Assembly: GCA_030533445.1 (NCBI GenBank)
Contig: CM060065.1
Span: 6,022,974-6,086,973 of the forward strand
Direction: 5' to 3'
Length of the DNA stretch: 64,000 bases
From: Cyprinodon diabolis
Lineage: Eukaryota > Chordata > Actinopteri > Cyprinodontiformes > Cyprinodontidae
Under the pieces are notes generated by a model. That model saw only the letters and a list, made by a program, of their open reading frames with translations. It ran no database searches and was not told where the DNA came from. Both the position numbers and the translations under genes were made by a program. This document shows, one piece after another, positions 22,216-31,287 of the stretch (the stretch's first letter is position 1; every line of letters begins with the position of its first letter).

Positions 22216-23571
22216 AATCTCACCCTGTCATCATTCATCGACTCTGGTTGTGAAAGAAACCTGATTGATGCTGAACTGGTCCAGCAGTTAAGGATTGAGA
22301 CTATTCCATTAATTAAACCCCTCAGAGTTTCTGCCATCGATGGAAAAAAGCTACATCAAGTTACTCATCAAACACAACCTTTGGAACTGTTGATCTCTGG
22401 AAACCATCGGGAGTTGCTAACATTTTTTGTTTTTCCTTCAGCTTGTTCTCCCCTGGTGCTAGGATTCGAATGGTTGGAACGTCATAACCCCCACATCAAC
22501 TGGGCTGAACGCCACATTGAATCCTGGTCAACTTCCTGTCACGAATCCTGTCTTCGTTCTGCGGCTCCAACTATTCAGTCCCCTAGAGGTAGGGGGGAGA
22601 TGGACTCTCCTGACCTTACTTCTGTTCCCCCTGAGTATCATGATCTGGCTCCAGTTTTCAGTAAGGTCAGTGCGATGTCTCTTCCACCTCACAGACCATA
22701 TGACTGCGCCATAGATCTATTACCTGGAGCCCCTCTTCCCAGCAGCAGGCTGTATGATATTTCCAAACCAGAACGAGAAACTATGGAAAAATACATTAAC
22801 GAATCTCTAGCTGCTGGAATAATTTGTCCATCTTCATCCCCTCTCGGTGCTGGTTTTTTCTTTGTGGGAAAAAAGGATGGGTCCCTGCGCCCCTGTATAG
22901 ATTACAGAGGTTTAAATCAGATCACTGTTAAAAATAAATATCCCCCACCATTACTGGCTTCTGCTTTTGAACCTGTTCAAGGTGCTACAGTGTTTACCAA
23001 ACTCGATCAAAGAAACGCCTACCACCTCCTCAGAATAAGAGAAGGGGATGAATGGAAAACGGCTTTTAAGACCCCCTTAGGGCAATTCAAGTATCTGGTC
23101 ATGCCCTTTGGCCTCACTAACGCGCCTGCCTGTTTCCAAGCTCTTGTTAATGACCTCCTCAGAGACTTTTTGAACATTTTTGTTTTTGTTTACATCGATG
23201 ATATTTTGATTTACTCCAAGAACCTCTCTGACCACAAAAAAACATGTTCGTTTAGTCCTTCAGAGACCGCTGGAGAATAAACTTTTTGTGAAAGCCGAAA
23301 AATGTGAATTTCATCAAAAATCTGTCACTTTCCTAGGGTTTGTGCTCAAGGGCAGGCAGGTGAAGCCATCAGAAGACAAGATAAAGGCAGTTCTGGAGTG
23401 GTCTACACCTGAAAACCGCAAGCAACTTCAGAGATTTCTTGGTTTTGCAAACTTTTACAGGAGATTCATTGAAAATTATAGTCAGCTCTACCTCTCACAG
23501 CTCTTACTTCTCTTAAGAGAACTTTTCAATGAACTCCTGAAGCCGAAGAGGCCTTTGTTAAATTAAAGAAA
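22216..23571 (+). pseudogene. gypsy pol: protease and reverse transcriptase
   Basis: A single frame from 22216 to 23280 covers the aspartic protease, with [12 protein letters not shown] (catalytic D-S-G at 22240), then reverse transcriptase. The latter includes [37 protein letters not shown] (first catalytic D), [13 protein letters not shown] and [12 protein letters not shown] (YxDD, catalytic pair at 23191-23202). An A-run near 23242 causes a frameshift; the thumb resumes as [19 protein letters not shown] and [14 protein letters not shown] second frameshift follows near 23490. In LDQRNAYHL, the usual L-R-x-A-Y-H/N arrangement is intact, so the catalytic residues are there but the polyprotein is broken. 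Confidence 0.93.
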
Positions 23572-24240
23572 CTCTTTTCCAGTGCCCCCATTTTGGTCCA
23601 GCCAGATCCAACGAAGCAGTTCATCCGTGAGGTTGATGCATCTGATTCTGGTGTTGGAGCTGTGTTATCTCAGCAGTCAGATTCAGATCAGAAAACTCAT
23701 CCTTGTGCTTTCTATTCACGCAGACTCTCTCCAGCCAAGCAAAATTATGACGTTGGAGACCGAGAACTTCTGGCCATTAAGCTCGCCCTGGAGGAATGGA
23801 GACACTGGCTCGAGGGAGCTGAGCATCCAGTACTGGTTTGGACAGACCACAAGAACCTGGCCTATATTCAGTCTGCAAAAAGATTCAACCCACAGCAGGT
23901 GGTCTTTATTTTTTTCTCGATTCAATCTCATCATTTCATACAGACCTGGTTCCAAGAACGTCAAGCCCGACTCTCTCTCTCGTTTGTATTCGTCCGATCA
24001 ACCCGAGACACTTGAACCTGTTCTTCCCGCCTCATGTACTGTAGGAGCCGTTTCCTGGGAGATCACTGATTTGATCAACTCTGCCCTGGCCTCAGAACCT
24101 GACCCAGGTAATGGTCCTCCTAATAAAATGTATGTCCCATCTTCCGTCAAATCCCGCCTCATCCAGTGGATGCACGCAGCGAAATTTTCGGCCCATCCTG
24201 GAGTGAGCAGAACCATCGCCCTCATAAGCAGGCGATTTTG
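23572..24240 (+). pseudogene. gypsy pol: RNase H and integrase N-terminal zinc finger
   Basis: RNase H is recognised by [17 protein letters not shown] (first D), [40 protein letters not shown] (E) and [10 protein letters not shown] (D). A frameshift near 23895 moves the reading to [20 protein letters not shown] and then PDSLSRLYS, the usual link to integrase. The start of the integrase zinc-binding region is seen as HAAKFSAHPGVSRT and RRFWWPSL. Sequence then jumps directly to the C-terminal region: the cysteines of the zinc finger and the whole D,D-35-E core are absent. Confidence 0.9.
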
Positions 24241-24289
24241 GTGGCCGTCCTTACATAACAGTAAGATCTGTCCATCATCACATCCGTCG

Positions 24290-24839
24290 TTCCCAACGCA
24301 TCTAGAAGGAGACCATTGCCACCCTCACCCGTTCCTCAGTCTCGACCAAGAGGTTTGCTGACTCGAAGAGATGTCCGGCTCCAAACTACACCCCTGGCCA
24401 AGAGGTTTGGCTGTCAACCCGGGACATACCTCTGAAAGGTATGTCCAGAAAACTTTCCCCGAGGTTCATCGGTCCTTACAGGGTGGATCGGATCATCAAT
24501 CCCTCTGCTGTCCGCCTGCACCTGCCACCTTCTCTACGTATCCACCCTACATTCCATGTCTCCCAGTTAAAACCTGTCATTACCAGTCCTTTGTGCCCAC
24601 CATCCGACTCCCCTCCACCCGCCCTGGACATCGACGGTCATCCGGCATACACAGTTCGCCGGATCGTGGACTCCCGTCGGCGAGGTCGCGGATGGCAGTA
24701 CCTCGTCGACTGGGAGGGCTACGGTCCGGAGGACCGCTCCTGGGTTCCTGGCTCATACATCATCGATCCGTCCCTGATCGAGGAGTATGAGAGTTCCCTC
24801 CCGTCCACTTCCTCGGGACCGCAAAGAGGCGGTCGTTGA
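24290..24839 (+). pseudogene. gypsy integrase C-terminus with chromodomain
   Basis: After the core deletion the sequence reads [20 protein letters not shown] and then a 132-residue frame from 24441: [38 protein letters not shown] (the GPY/F-type module) and, near residues 70-115, a chromodomain. The chromodomain shows [34 protein letters not shown] and IDPSLIEEY, with the conserved aromatic positions (Y, W, W). Chromodomains in these elements guide integration toward modified chromatin. The domain itself appears uninterrupted. Confidence 0.92.
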
Positions 24840-24850
24840 GAGGGGGGTAC
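24833..24850 (+). promoter_or_regulatory. Polypurine tract of the gypsy element
   Basis: The bases GTTGAGAGGGGGGTAC immediately precede the 3' LTR. A G/A-rich run at this place primes plus-strand DNA synthesis in LTR retrotransposons. Confidence 0.85.
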
Positions 24851-25567
24851 TGTTGGGATCTGGAGATTGTCCACCTTCTCCAGCAGAGTGCGCTGTGGAT
24901 CCTCCTGGGCTGGAGCCCTCCAGCACAGCTGACGTTCATCAGCTCATCAGGAGACCGGCCTTTATAAGCAGCTGCCAGACCTTCCTTCTACCCCGCAGTG
25001 TTAGCCAAGTTTGGTTAGCGAACCTGAGCCTTTGAATTTACTAATCTTTGTCTTCCTAGAGAAACCTTATTCTAATCTGCCTCTGTCTTCTCGCTCCTAG
25101 GAAACCAATCTCTCGAGAGAAGCTCTGGATGAGTTTAACCAGAAACCTGCCTGCCTGCCCTAGAGAGCCAAACCTGAAGTTCCCACTCTGGAATCCACTT
25201 GCTGCTCTTAAGGAAAGAGCTGATCACTCCAACCAAGGTCTTTCACTGGAAGTCAGAAGCTAGACGCTGCTGCTGCTTTAGCACTCTGCTGAACCAACAG
25301 TCTCTGGACCCATCCGGTTCCCTCTCTCAGAACTAAGCCTGGACCTCTTCAAGGTATCCACTGAAACATCTGAAAACTCATTTAACTCATCTGCAAACCA
25401 AGCTAACCAAACTATCCGTCTCTGCGGACGCCTGAGAATCCTGCCCGGACCAGAACCTGAGTCTAGTTCATGTCATTGTGTGAAACCTTTAATAAACTCT
25501 GTTAAATCTTTTACCAAGTCTCCAGTGGTGTTCTGCATGTGGGTTTATCCCTAAACCGATCATGACA
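24851..25567 (+). repeat. 3' LTR of the gypsy element, full length (717 bp)
   Basis: Starts TGTTGGGATCTGGAG and ends CCGATCATGACA. It includes a TATA-like 'ctttataagcagc', an AATAAA at 25490 followed by 'ctctgttaaatcttttacc', and a downstream T/G-rich part, giving a plausible U3-R-U5 order. ATTGC, the target duplication, follows. A diverged LTR end near 52.4 kb shares the AATAAA-to-TTTTACC block. Confidence 0.96.
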
Positions 25568-26356
25568 ATTGCCTCATAATCTGGACTTCAATTGTCCTAT
25601 TGTTGTGATTAAACTTTCCCAGTATTCCATTAAAACACTCAAATTTGAAACACCAAAAAGAATAAACTGGTCCATAATCCAACATGCATTCTTTCAAATG
25701 GAGATGTAGATGCATGTTGGGGGTGCAGCGCAATGGGCCAAACAGTTCGACAAATTTGGAGAGAAAAGTCTGCAGGTATCGATCTGCTACTTCCAGTCTA
25801 TTGATTGATATGACTCTGGAGCAGAGTATGATACAAGCCTGCACAAAGTCAAACCACATGTCATAGTGTCTGTTGTCGATAAGCCCCTTCAGACAAAACA
25901 GTGAGTAAATGGTTGTCCAGTTTTTTCACTGATCTGCTGTAAATCCTGTGAAGCCAGATGAAATCCGTAAGGGAATTCTTCCAACCTCATAAGGTACTTT
26001 GATGTTTTCCACTCCAGCTTGAAGTTCATCAAGACCTTTAGTTGTTAAAATTCCTAGTTCTGTCCACAGTGTGAATACATGTCTTGCCGTACCAAGGAGA
26101 AGGTTGTGCATTGGATCAATGACGACAAATCTGATGGCATCATAGTAACTCAAGCGGAAAAGTTCTGACCATCTAGCTCCATACTTCCGTTCGATTATTT
26201 TCTGCTCTGCTCTCGTCTTTGCCCGTTTGGATAATCCAGCATAGTGTGTGGGATCCTTTGACGTGCGTGGCTCCCACGAAGACCGTTCAAATCCTGAGTA
26301 GTCCATTTTTTCACCAAATCCTTTCTTGTTGAAAGTCTTCAAACACTTGTGGCATC
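25568..26356 (-). pseudogene. EnSpm/CACTA transposase, central exon
   Basis: Begins right after a splice acceptor with CHKCLKTFNKKGFGEKMDYS (the GCxKC motif of Tnp2), then DPTHYAGLSKRAKTRAEQ, YYDAIRFVVIDPMHNLLLG (the conserved D-P-MHN catalytic block), and GRIPLRISSGFTGFTADQ. There, a TGA replaces the tryptophan expected in the family. It continues as WFDFVQACIILCSR, DRYLQTFLSKFVELFG and PNMHLHLHLKECMLDYGPVY with FWCFKFECFNGILG, the DUF4218-type region. It ends at IMRQ, where the gypsy element inserted. One nonsense codon is the only lesion in about 263 codons. Confidence 0.92.
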
Positions 26357-26528
26357 CTGCAAATGTAAGTAAAATGCAATATGTTACATACACCTCCATA
26401 TTTCAGAATTTAATGAAACAGACCAACTTCTATCCATTCAAACATAAACAATGTAAACATTTACATATTGATTTTACTGATTCAATGATTAATGTTAATG
26501 TAATATTTAATATTGTTATTTAAATTAC
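26357..26528 (-). other. Intron of the EnSpm transposase (172 bp)
   Basis: On the minus strand the donor is AGAG|GTAATT (exon end 26529) and the acceptor TTTACTTACATTTGCAG|GATGCC (exon start 26356). Joining the exons restores AYRG-CHKC, the expected GCxKC motif, in frame. GT-AG ends and the pyrimidine tract support a genuine intron. Confidence 0.88.
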
Positions 26529-26888
26529 CTCTGTATGCTCCATGTCCAACAAAGCCTCCACATTTTCGAGTTGCGGGGATATCTGATGAAAGACAAAGCA
26601 GGGCTGCTCTGTAAACCTGATGTCCTAACAACGAGCCGTCTTCCAGAATCATGCCATGCCAAAGTTGTTGAAGCTCATCAACTAAGGGGTCTAAGAAAGC
26701 ATTGATATGTAGTGATGGCTCTTTTGGTCCAGGTATGAGTCCAACGAGAATCATATTTTCTTCCTTAAAACAGTCTTCACGAGGTAGATTCAAAATGACC
26801 AAGTAGATGGCTCCAACTGAATATGGTGCATCTTTGAAAGGTTGGAACCAGTCCACATTCAGCATCAAGGCCAAATTATTTGGCTCTG
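26529..26888 (-). pseudogene. EnSpm/CACTA transposase, upstream exon
   Basis: Reads EPNNLALMLNVDWFQPFKDA, then YSVGAIYLVILNLPRED, ENMILVGLIPGPKEPSLHIN, FLDPLVDELQQLWHG and SSDIPATRKCGGFVGHGAYRG. The D in NVDWFQPF and the DIPATRK-GF-GH block are conserved Tnp2 landmarks. The exon begins after a likely acceptor, 'ccttttttagCAGAGCC', at 26888. No N-terminal exon was recognised upstream on the minus strand as far as 28816, so the transposase start is missing or too diverged. The internal frame is intact. Confidence 0.9.
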
Positions 26889-27370
26889 CTAAAAAAGGCT
26901 AAAAAATGGTAAACCATTGTTTTACAGCAACTCCTCTCTCACATATACAATATTGCATCTTCTAATATGTTTCCTTAAAGACTGTTTACGACAAGAAGCT
27001 ACAAAAAGTTAAATGACCATAAACTCAATGGAAACCCCTAGCTATTATTATTTTATGTTTATTTTATTTATTTGTTCATTTATTTATATGTTTGTTTCCC
27101 TTGTTTTATTTTTATTTATTTTTTACATTCTATGTCTCATTTTTTTTAAGTTATAATGTCACCAACTGCTGTGTATCTTTGTTTGATGTTTGAATTACTC
27201 TGTATTGTTACAGGGAATGCCAATAAAGCAAAAAAAAAAAAAAAACATGATAGACGCTGTTCTCGCGAGTACTTCCGTATAACAATGACCTCGTATGTGA
27301 TTGGAGGAGCTATACTCAGAAGAACTTTATCTCCAGTTCCTTTGTCTGGATTTTGCTGGTACGTGATCAA
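26889..27370. other. EnSpm internal spacer
   Basis: A+T-rich DNA with TTTAT runs at 27040-27130, then 'gccaataaagc' and a 16-base poly-A at 27230. If transcribed to the right this would look like a polyadenylated 3' end inserted here; otherwise it is spacer between the transposase and a possible divergent unit. No N-terminal transposase coding was seen. Confidence 0.5.
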
Positions 27371-28076
27371 TGGCTGGACGACGTCTAACGTTCAACTCGC
27401 CTTCAACTCCTCTTGGACGCGATGGTGACTGCAGTCGAACAACTGTGCAGGAGAGACGAACTCAAAGAAGAGAAGCTAGTGGCAAATATATGTTCGATAT
27501 TCGATCTAATAGCAGCCTAGCCTAAAGCTACGGCTAATAGTAGCCTAGCCTAAAGCTACGGCTAATAGTAGCCTTGTTAAAGAAGAGTTAAAGAATATGC
27601 TTTCATTCTGCGGTAAAAGGAAATAGATACGGATGGATACCGATCATAACTGTACATTTTGTTTTCACAGACTAATCTCGCCTCATAATGAGCCCTCCTA
27701 TTATTCATACCACTCTCATTTAATTGTTTTTTCCAGCTGCCTGTAAGACGTATTATGAGACGGTATGCAGGAGCTCCACATATACGCAGCCATTAAGCAC
27801 GTTGCGCGCGGAAGCTGCCAAGCATTCAGAAAAGAAAGAGAGTAAGACTTTATTTGGTGACTATTTTTCAGGTGCATTGATAGATGTGTTGTGTCCATAC
27901 GCAGTGCATCCCATCGCATAGTGCTGATTCATTGTTTTTTTTTTTTTTTTTTTTTACAGCTGCTGGAATCGAGGCAGAGTGTGCTAGCTGATGAGGAAGT
28001 GGAACTCTGGAATGGCCGCCGCCATTTCGTAGGCCGGATCTCTCTGAACTCTGAGTTAAGCTGCAGTCCCGGTTAG
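27371..28076 (+). other. Possible second, divergent transcription unit of the EnSpm element
   Basis: An ATG at 27371 opens a basic 50-odd-residue frame (MAGRRLTFNSPSTPLGRDG, RRTQRREASGK) too short for standard ORF calls. Downstream, 'tgttttttccag' at 27736, a donor AGAGA|GTAAGA at 27842 and a strong acceptor (21 T's then ACAG) at 27958 outline exon-like blocks. The last reads LLESRQSVLADEEVELWNGR and RRHFVGRISLNSELS. Phases do not join cleanly and no donor for the first exon is obvious. A second, DNA-binding gene is known in plant CACTA elements; here that is a hypothesis. A 31-bp tandem duplication ('cctagcctaaagctacggct') lies at 27514-27570. Confidence 0.3.
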
Positions 28077-28385
28077 AAGCGATGCCGAAGTACAGGGCCA
28101 TGCACAGTAGGCGTCTGCACATCGGACCTGCCTCGGAGGGAATGCTGCCAGTTACCTCCAACCCCGAGGAAGCAAACGGACCGTTCACGGACTTGTAATT
28201 TTTGGATACGCATGTGTTTGGATACGCGTTGTATATAGTTGTGTGTGTTTTGATAAAGCTCTTTCTTTGCATAAACAGCTTCCTGGCAAATGTTCATTTC
28301 CTGTATAAATTCATTCATGTCCTTGATGGTAGCCTAATAATTGTGTAGTAGTGTAGGATAACATAAATACACAGCATATGAATGA

Positions 28386-28422
28386 ATAAATATATGAATG
28401 AATAAATAAATAAATAAATAAA

Positions 28423-28460
<38 letters not shown>

Positions 28461-28461
28461 C

Positions 28462-28497
<36 letters not shown>

Positions 28498-28530
28498 TTA
28501 TGTAAATTTATATGTAAATATATATATATG
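28386..28530. repeat. Compound (AATA)n/(TA)n microsatellite inside the EnSpm right arm
   Basis: Runs of AATA at 28396-28423, then TA repeats to 28496 broken by 'catttatata' and 'tacatattta', ending in 'aatatatatatatg'. A simple tract with no coding meaning. Confidence 0.95.
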
Positions 28531-28789
28531 CCAACCAATCACGAGCGATTTGACTTGTTTGAGAATAGTGGTTTCAGCCAATACTGAGTAGGTTATTCAA
28601 GCCAGACTTGGCCAGCCGCGCGGATTTGCTGCATTCATATGCTAATTAGGGCCATTAGTACAGCTGATCGCTCTCCACATACGTCAGAGTCCGTTCCCGA
28701 CAATTTGTGGCACTGACAACGGGGACAAGCGCGGGTTGCAAATTGTTGGAAACTGACGAAAATCAGGGAGATCTGCGGGAGTTTACGGG

Positions 28790-28816
28790 GACGAAAATCT
28801 CACTTTTCATGCAGTG
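28790..28816 (-). repeat. EnSpm right terminal inverted repeat
   Basis: Inverted partner of 19224-19250, closing in CTTTTCATGCAGTG, with TCT directly after. The start of the conserved end is G-A-rich and is followed inward by 'gggagtttacgggg', a subterminal motif also found in the left arm region. Confidence 0.95.
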
Positions 28817-28859
28817 TCTTATGTAAGGAATTTGTTGTTAATAAATAAAAAAATTTAAA

Positions 28860-29700
28860 TTTTCCTAACGATCACTGAATCCCGGAGCGACCATTTTTGC
28901 CCAAAAACAAGGATGGCTATTGGTCATTAAGGAATAACCAATTGATCATTATCTATACAAAAAATAATAAGTTAAAGAAATTAAAACAATAGGTTTCGTT
29001 GCAATCACTGAGTCCGGGAGCGGCCTTTTTGCCTAAATATAGTAACATCTCCCTCCTGCCATCTTCCAGCAGTGATGTCACGGTGCGGTAAGCCTAGCGC
29101 CATTCTCCCCGCTTTACAAGCAAAATCAATGAACTACTAGACACATCTGCAATCAACAACAATTATTGAAGATTTCCAGAGGACTTCACCATTGAAATTC
29201 ACCAGAGCCATAGTGAAACTGACAATGCCCATGTGCATGGCAGCTGGATGTTGGAATACATCTGGTAAAAGTGAAAAAAAAAGTTATTTCAAAATTCTCG
29301 TTCATGATCCTCCACTGACGGGTTCGTCGTTGGATTGCCAACTTGAAGAGGGAGGATTTGCCATCAAACTTCTGGCCAGAGAAAAAACCCGTAATATGTA
29401 GCCAACATTTGGAAGAAGAATGTTTTCAAGATGACTTGGATAATAGTGCATTGTGACAAATACCAGATACAGCACTGGGACTTGATCAACAGCCGATACC
29501 GCACCGTGACGTCACAAACCAGTAGGTGGCAGTAGTGTTCTTTGACAAACATGGATTCCTCCAGTAAAAAAAATATTCAAATTAGATTACTCTTAATTAA
29601 AAACACTTATCATTTATTGAACAGTATGTAATAATTTCATATTTAAAGTACTTTCAGAAGATTGAATTCTGAATATGTCCGGATTTTTCCTTTAAAACAC
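28860..29700 (+). mobile_element. THAP-domain repeat, copy 2
   Basis: Lies 44 bases outside the EnSpm right end. It has the same block order as copies 1 and 3: 'ggaataaccaattgatcatt', 'agcagtgatgtcacggtgcgg', the THAP coding segment, 'caccgtgacgtcacaaacc' (inverted partner of the first CRE-like site) and a terminal 'aagtactttcagaag'. The motif 'atcactga-tcc-ggagcg-cc' occurs twice, at 28869 and 29004, suggesting a partial duplication at the left end. Confidence 0.8.
29225..29456 (+). pseudogene. THAP-type C2CH zinc-finger fragment, copy 2
   Basis: ATG at 29225 gives MPMCMAAGCWNTSGKSEK, the first half of a THAP finger. After a frameshift near 29310 the second half reads VRRWIANLKREDLPSNFW, then KKPVICSQHLEEECFQDD and LDNSAL-stop. 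The C-x(4)-C, W and C-x2-H residues are all readable. This is the best-preserved of the three copies. The stop directly after the finger recurs in all three, so the ancestral repeat carried only this domain or lost the remainder before it spread. Confidence 0.78.
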
Positions 29701-30394
29701 AATAAAAATGAACTATTTTAACCATGGCCTGGACTGGTGCAGCAGCAGTATTTATAGTTTTCTAATCAGCAGCTCTTTGGCTTTTCTGATCACTCAGTAA
29801 ATAATGAAGATGTCAATATTGTCCCGCTCCTGTGACTGTGGGGCTCACTCATGCCCCCAAAACTCATTGGCTTGTCTGCTGCGCCTGCTGTTGCTGGATG
29901 CTCTGAAATCAACCTCATTAATCACACAATATGTTTGAAGAGTTCAAACTCTAAAGTTCAGCACATCCGCAAATACATAAGCACAGATGTGCATGTCCAT
30001 GCTTTTTTTCCCCCTCTCCATTGACTTGCATGTCCAGCTTCAGGAATTACTCCTCTAATCTTGTAGTGAGTTATTTGCTCCAAACCAGTCAGGCTAATCA
30101 GACAAATTACCCTCTTTGTGACTGCTTGACTGGCCAAAGAACTCCAAGAAAGGCACACAGTAGAAACTCACTTTGTCACTCTTACTCCCAAACACACACA
30201 CACCCGCATACTCACAAACATTTGGTATAAAACTTCTACTACATTAAAGGTATTGTGGAGGATTTCCGCAATTTTTTTAAAAGGCCCGCTGCCTCTACTT
30301 TAAAAAAAAAAAATGCACATGCACAACCCTGTACCCGCTCCTGAGAGGGAGAGCCTATTAAAAGCAAGCCCATTTCTCCTCATGCACACCATGT
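29701..30394. other. Intergenic stretch
   Basis: No gene. At 30244, 'ttaaaggtattgtggagg' looks like the TTAA-bordered end of another small DNA element, but its partner end was not found. A CA-rich run lies at 30195-30220. Confidence 0.35.
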
Positions 30395-30505
30395 TTCACA
30401 TGTCTGTATGCTGACTGTATGATCTGGTTGAACTGTAAAGTGCCTTGAGATGACTTGTGTTGTGAATTGGCGCTATATAAATATTGAATTGAATTGAATT
30501 TAATT
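30395..30505 (+). mobile_element. L2-type LINE family A tail
   Basis: Only the last 100 or so bases: 'ctgtatgatctggttgaact', 'gtgccttgagatgacttg', 'gtgaattggcgctatataaa' and an ATTGAATTGAATTG tail. Confidence 0.8.
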
Positions 30506-30715
30506 GCTGTTCTCATAGTTCATACAAGCTTACTGTGCCCAAAGGCCACCCTAACCCTTAAATCCCTCAATCGCAATATAGAGAGTGGGGACTATATAGA
30601 GGACTTAATACCGAACTCGAGTAACTAAAAGTTCGGACAGATGATAACTACTTATGGCTACCAGTCGGTCACGTAACTCCTCCTCCACAGCGCGGTGCCT
30701 GCGCCATCATTGTTA

Positions 30716-30901
30716 TTAGTTGTTCCTGTCAGGTAGTGACGGTCTATGGCAACAGCGTGCCGCTGTGACAGCAAGTCCCACAATGCTTTGCGAGGAGAGC
30801 TCTCTGTGCAAAGCCTTCCGGGATATATCTGCCTCTTCTGAGGCCTTTCTTTTCTTCTCATACAATTCGTAGACACTTTTTCTCTTACGACCCTTGGCCA
30901 T
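30716..30901 (-). CDS. Small basic open frame, unidentified
   Basis: The 61-residue frame from an ATG at 30901 starts MAKGRKRKSVYELYEKKRKA, a lysine/arginine-rich, helix-like N-terminus that resembles the start of a nuclear protein, then continues ISRKALHRELSSQSIVGL. It lies in a locally G+C-richer block (30640-30960). No domain recognised. It could be the first exon of a transposon gene or chance coding; the absence of other copies in the window leaves this open. Confidence 0.25.
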   Translation of the reverse strand: MAKGRKRKSVYELYEKKRKASEEADISRKALHRELSSQSIVGLAVTAARCCHRPSLPDRNN

Positions 30902-31287
30902 TTTTGAAGAAGAAAAGGTGAGCTTCAATGACTGTGTGAAACCCTAGCTCACCACAGATATACAACTGAAAGTGAGCATGAAAGAAAAAGATAGCTAACG
31001 GAACGCGCATGTAGGACGGCCTTACGTAAACATATCACCAGAATGATTGACAATTAGGAGGACCACTTATTCAGAGGATCCAACTGGAAATAAAAGATTG
31101 TCCTGTATACCTCTTAAAAAAGAATACAAAACATTGTTCCGTTCCTTTGTTTATTTCTGTGTGTATGGGTGTGGCCACATATTTGTTACCCTCTAGGGAT
31201 AATTTTACAGGAATATGCTACTTTATGGGGACTTAAACAGTGGTTATTTTTAGGGACCAACAACTGGATAAGATGGAAAAAAAAGCA

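Larger units (their letters stand above)
20888..25567 (+). mobile_element. Ty3/gypsy chromovirus LTR retrotransposon, nested in the EnSpm transposase
   Basis: Bounded by a perfect 5-bp duplication, ATTGC (20883-20887 and 25568-25572). It has TG...CA LTRs: the 3' LTR is 717 bp and the 5' LTR is truncated at its inner side. Internal order is gag, protease, reverse transcriptase, RNase H, integrase remnant and a C-terminal chromodomain, the chromovirus order. By eye the LTRs differ at about ten positions plus one 6-bp indel over about 515 bases, implying a fairly young insertion. The primer-binding site, gag start and integrase catalytic core are deleted, and pol carries frameshifts, so it cannot act alone. 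Confidence 0.97.
19224..28816 (-). mobile_element. EnSpm/CACTA DNA transposon, complete ends, carrying a nested gypsy element
   Basis: Both termini begin CACTGCATGAAAAGTG and match over 27 bases with one mismatch. TCT flanks each end (19221-19223 and 28817-28819), the 3-bp target duplication typical of the EnSpm/CACTA superfamily. Subterminal DNA on both sides carries short G+C-rich motifs such as 'gaaaactccc' and its complement 'gggagtttac'. The minus strand encodes a Tnp2-type transposase from about 26888 down to 20166, broken by a gypsy insertion at 20888-25567. Without that insertion the element is about 4.9 kb. Nonsense codons, a frameshift and an unrecognised N-terminus make it non-autonomous today. 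Confidence 0.95.

Noticed and set aside
23716..24225. Minus-strand frames within the gypsy element
   Set aside because: Antisense to RNase H and integrase, which are clearly coded on the plus strand.
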